The notes under the pieces were generated by a model. The model searched no databases, had not been told where the DNA came from, and worked only from the letters and a program-made list of their open reading frames with translations. A DNA stretch of 8,756 nucleotides from Candidatus Kapaibacterium sp. (lineage in GTDB: Bacteria > Bacteroidota > Ignavibacteria > Kapaibacteriales > HRBIN21), in NCBI GenBank assembly GCA_025055465.1, contig JANWXA010000074.1, positions 1 to 8,756 of the forward strand. Reading direction: 5' to 3'. A program made the position numbers and the translations under genes. Shown one piece after another: positions 6,984 through 8,756 of this stretch; positions within the stretch are counted from its first letter, which is position 1, and every line of letters begins with the position of its first letter.

Positions 6984-7015
6984 TTATGAATGTATCGGCG
7001 CTGGGCGGCAAAAGT

Positions 7016-7711
7016 TTAGACCCACTGCGGCAGCCGAGCATACGGCAATGGATCTGGAAGGCCTGCCTCTCGAAATCCCCGCAACCTTAGCAGGCACGAG
7101 TCACACTCCCCACAGGCAATATCCTCGCGGCTGTAGCAAGACCATGTCAGATGAAACGGAACTCCCAGTTCGGCACCTGCTCTAACAATCTGGCTCTTGC
7201 GAAAGTGGATAACCGGTGTCAGAAGCTGTATGCGTGTCTGTGGACGCGTCCCTGTGTCAATAACACGCTGGAAGGCCTCATAGAAAACTTCTCGGCAGTC
7301 GGGATAGCCACTGGAGTCTTCCTCAACAGCACCAATGGCAATAGCTCCTGCACCCAGCACTTCTGCCCAACTGGTTGCGATACTGAGCAAGTTAGCATTG
7401 CGAAATGGAATGTAGGTCGGTGGTATCCCTTCACGGTCAAGGCGTCCCTCAGGGAGCGGAAGTGTGGGGTCGGTCAGCGCGCTGCCTCCAATGGCACGCA
7501 AGTAGTCAATAGAGACCTCCAAGCGACGGACGATACCCCATGTTGAGCAAATATCCGAAAAAGCCTGCCGTTCTCGGCCGGCGGTACGGTGTCCGTACAT
7601 AACATGAAGCGCTGCTAACTCATATCCCTGTTGACGCACAAGGGCTGCTGCGACAGCGGAATCCATCCCGCCACTCATTAGGACAACTGCCACCTTAGTG
7701 AGGGTCATCAT
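7016..7711 (-). CDS. queC: 7-cyano-7-deazaguanine (preQ0) synthase
   Basis: QueC uses ATP and ammonia to convert 7-carboxy-7-deazaguanine to preQ0, a cytosolic step towards queuosine at tRNA position 34. The 231-residue product has the PP-loop SGGMDS (13-18), the YIPFRNANLLSIATSWAE segment (100-116), and GAVEEDSSGYPDC (127-139) where the family has GVNxxDYSGYPDC. LTWSC (188-192) leads into the zinc cysteines C192, C200, C203 and C206 (CYSREDIACGECDSC). Length and motif order fit full-length QueC. The start is ATG at 7711, with ATG at 7708 equally possible. It overlaps the end of trmD by 17 bases and has no strong ribosome site, so translational coupling is likely. No other queuosine gene (queD, queE, queF) is in the window. 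Confidence 0.97.
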   Translation of the reverse strand: MMTLTKVAVVLMSGGMDSAVAAALVRQQGYELAALHVMYGHRTAGRERQAFSDICSTWGIVRRLEVSIDYLRAIGGSALTDPTLPLPEGRLDREGIPPTYIPFRNANLLSIATSWAEVLGAGAIAIGAVEEDSSGYPDCREVFYEAFQRVIDTGTRPQTRIQLLTPVIHFRKSQIVRAGAELGVPFHLTWSCYSREDIACGECDSCLLRLRGFREAGLPDPLPYARLPQWV

Positions 7712-8417
7712 GGCAGCTTTTCTGTACCAGTTCTGGAAAAGCCTCCGTCAGCAGCTCTGGCCGACGTTCCAGCGTCTTCTTCAGCGCCTGCTCGTACCGC
7801 CACCGGCGGATGGCTTCGTGATCGCCGCTGAGAAGGACCTCAGGGACTCTGTGACCGCGAAAATCTGCCGGCCGTGTGTAAATCGGTGGCTCTAATAGGC
7901 CCGCCTGAAAGGAGTCTTCCAGCGCCGACTCTGGGGCATTGAGAGCGCCAGGCAAGAGGCGTACGATAGCATCAATAAGTACTAAAGCTGGTAACTCCCC
8001 GCCGGTGAGCACATAGTCACCGATAGAAATCTCCCGGGTGACAAGCACATCTCGAATGCGTTGGTCAACGCCCTTGTAGTGACCTGCTACAATGATAAGG
8101 TTGCAACAGAGGGAGAGCCGATTGACCAGCGACTGTGTAAGCCGCTCCCCGTCAGCAGTCATATAAATAATCTCGTCGTAGGCGCGTTCTGCTTGCAATG
8201 CTTCGATACAAGCAAACACAGGCTCGCAGCGGATAACCATGCCTGCCCCGCCACCGTACGGAGCATCATCAATGTGGCCGTGGCGATCCACCCCATAGCA
8301 GTGCAAATCGTGGACCACAATCTGCACAATTCCCCTCTGCTGCGCACGCCCCACAATACTTTCTTTTACTACAGGCTCTACAATTTGTGGCACAGCTGTC
8401 AGAACGTCAATCCGCAT
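7695..8417 (-). CDS. trmD: tRNA (guanine-N1-)-methyltransferase
   Basis: TrmD transfers a methyl group from S-adenosylmethionine to N1 of G37, next to the anticodon, and so prevents frameshifting. From the ATG at 8415-8417 the product is 240 residues and begins MRIDVLTAVPQIVEPVV, like the family. Motifs in order: SIVGRAQQRG, DDAPYGGGAGMV, GHYKGVDQRI and EISIGDYVLTGGELPAL, the last two forming the trefoil knot that binds the cofactor. SALEDSF carries the catalytic Asp, and PADFRGHRVPEVLLSGDH follows, then the C-terminal tRNA-binding helices. In-frame alternatives upstream (ATG at 8429, TTG at 8435) add only a few residues without family similarity. The gene overlaps rimM by 11 bases at its start and queC by 17 at its end, so the three are almost surely one operon. 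In many bacteria rplS comes next; here queC does. Confidence 0.97.
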   Translation of the reverse strand: MRIDVLTAVPQIVEPVVKESIVGRAQQRGIVQIVVHDLHCYGVDRHGHIDDAPYGGGAGMVIRCEPVFACIEALQAERAYDEIIYMTADGERLTQSLVNRLSLCCNLIIVAGHYKGVDQRIRDVLVTREISIGDYVLTGGELPALVLIDAIVRLLPGALNAPESALEDSFQAGLLEPPIYTRPADFRGHRVPEVLLSGDHEAIRRWRYEQALKKTLERRPELLTEAFPELVQKSCHDDPH

Positions 8418-8756
8418 CAGCTTCTTCATCCACAAAAATGGCCGAATCGCTGCCGGACTTCAGCTCTACAATATCCAAAAGCCCCGGTAACAGATGGACC
8501 CAAATCCGTCGCTGCTGGACATCGACCCGCCGCACGGCATCAGCAATTGCCGGGAGCGGCAGATACCCTGTTTCCGACTCCACCACCCAAACGTCATTTG
8601 CTGGCAGCAGCCATACGTCAACCACAGTTCCAAGCTGGCGCTCCGTAACTTCTTCTAACACTGTACAACCCAAAATCTCTTCCAGAGCCCACCCAGTGCT
8701 TTCCTTGTCCTCCGCGGTTGGGTGCAGCAAGCCTTCGTCTACAAAAACCCCACTCT
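8407..8756 (-). CDS. rimM: Ribosome maturation factor RimM, C-terminal part (start beyond window)
   Basis: The frame is open from the window edge to the TGA at 8407-8409, giving 115 visible residues. RimM proteins are about 170 residues, so roughly the first third is missing. The visible part starts SGVFVDEGLLHPTAEDKE, which matches the end of the first beta-barrel domain. It continues through LEEILGCTVLEE and GTVVDVWLLPANDVWVVE into the PRC-barrel, with YLPLPAIADAVRRVDVQQRR and the closing PGLLD. RimM binds ribosomal protein S19 and assists 30S head maturation. The aromatic pair usual near the second domain (EYYWxDLIG) is here a single Trp (TGWALEEILG). It overlaps trmD by 11 bases. The usual partner rpsP would lie just outside the window. 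Confidence 0.9.
   Translation of the reverse strand, partial: SGVFVDEGLLHPTAEDKESTGWALEEILGCTVLEEVTERQLGTVVDVWLLPANDVWVVESETGYLPLPAIADAVRRVDVQQRRIWVHLLPGLLDIVELKSGSDSAIFVDEEADAD

Noticed and set aside
6261..6989. A 242-codon plus-strand open frame antisense to the sensor gene
   Set aside because: It lies wholly opposite a gene with clear domains; its product is Arg/His/Ser-rich with no motif, typical of an antisense shadow.
7708..7711. A separate ribosome binding site for queC
   Set aside because: No purine-rich motif lies at the right spacing; the 17-base overlap with trmD makes coupled translation the simpler reading.

Overview
All genes recognised in this window lie on the minus strand, so the biological order runs from the high coordinates to the low ones. 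The organism is most likely a member of the Bacteroidota/Chlorobiota assemblage, perhaps a deep Chlorobi/Ignavibacteria/Kapabacteria-type lineage. Three things point that way: a large PorT-like outer-membrane barrel with a Cys-Cys-Pro motif fused to OmpA domains, an exported beta-sandwich protein of a kind common in type IX secretion lineages, and promoter octamers that fit the Bacteroidota TAnnTTTG element. This placement rests on pattern recognition, not on a search.

The region from 8756 down to 2614 looks like one long unit. It begins with the end of rimM (16S rRNA processing factor, cut by the window edge), which overlaps trmD (tRNA m1G37 methyltransferase), which overlaps queC (preQ0 synthase for queuosine). 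After 32 bases comes a membrane sensor with CHASE and PAS domains and a histidine-kinase-like tail. After 50 more bases comes a 698-residue outer-membrane protein with two OmpA-like domains. The first three genes serve ribosome assembly and tRNA anticodon-loop modification. The last two belong to the envelope and may form a sensor/envelope pair. A tandem hairpin follows the OmpA-type gene.

The region from 2613 down to 1 holds separately transcribed genes. A 302-base gap precedes an HU-type nucleoid protein gene, which has a clear rho-independent terminator. Then come pyrB (aspartate carbamoyltransferase), apparently expressed from a leaderless or nearly leaderless mRNA, and the N-terminal 235 codons of an exported protein that runs off the window. 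The same octamer TATTTTTG stands upstream of both pyrB and the exported-protein gene.

The strongest candidate for something undescribed is the sensor at 4761-6983. Its input half is intact, but the phospho-acceptor histidine is a phenylalanine and the N, G1 and G2 boxes of the ATPase domain are eroded. It therefore looks like a pseudo-histidine-kinase, sitting directly upstream of a peptidoglycan-binding outer-membrane protein. No mobile elements, CRISPR arrays, tRNA or rRNA genes were seen.
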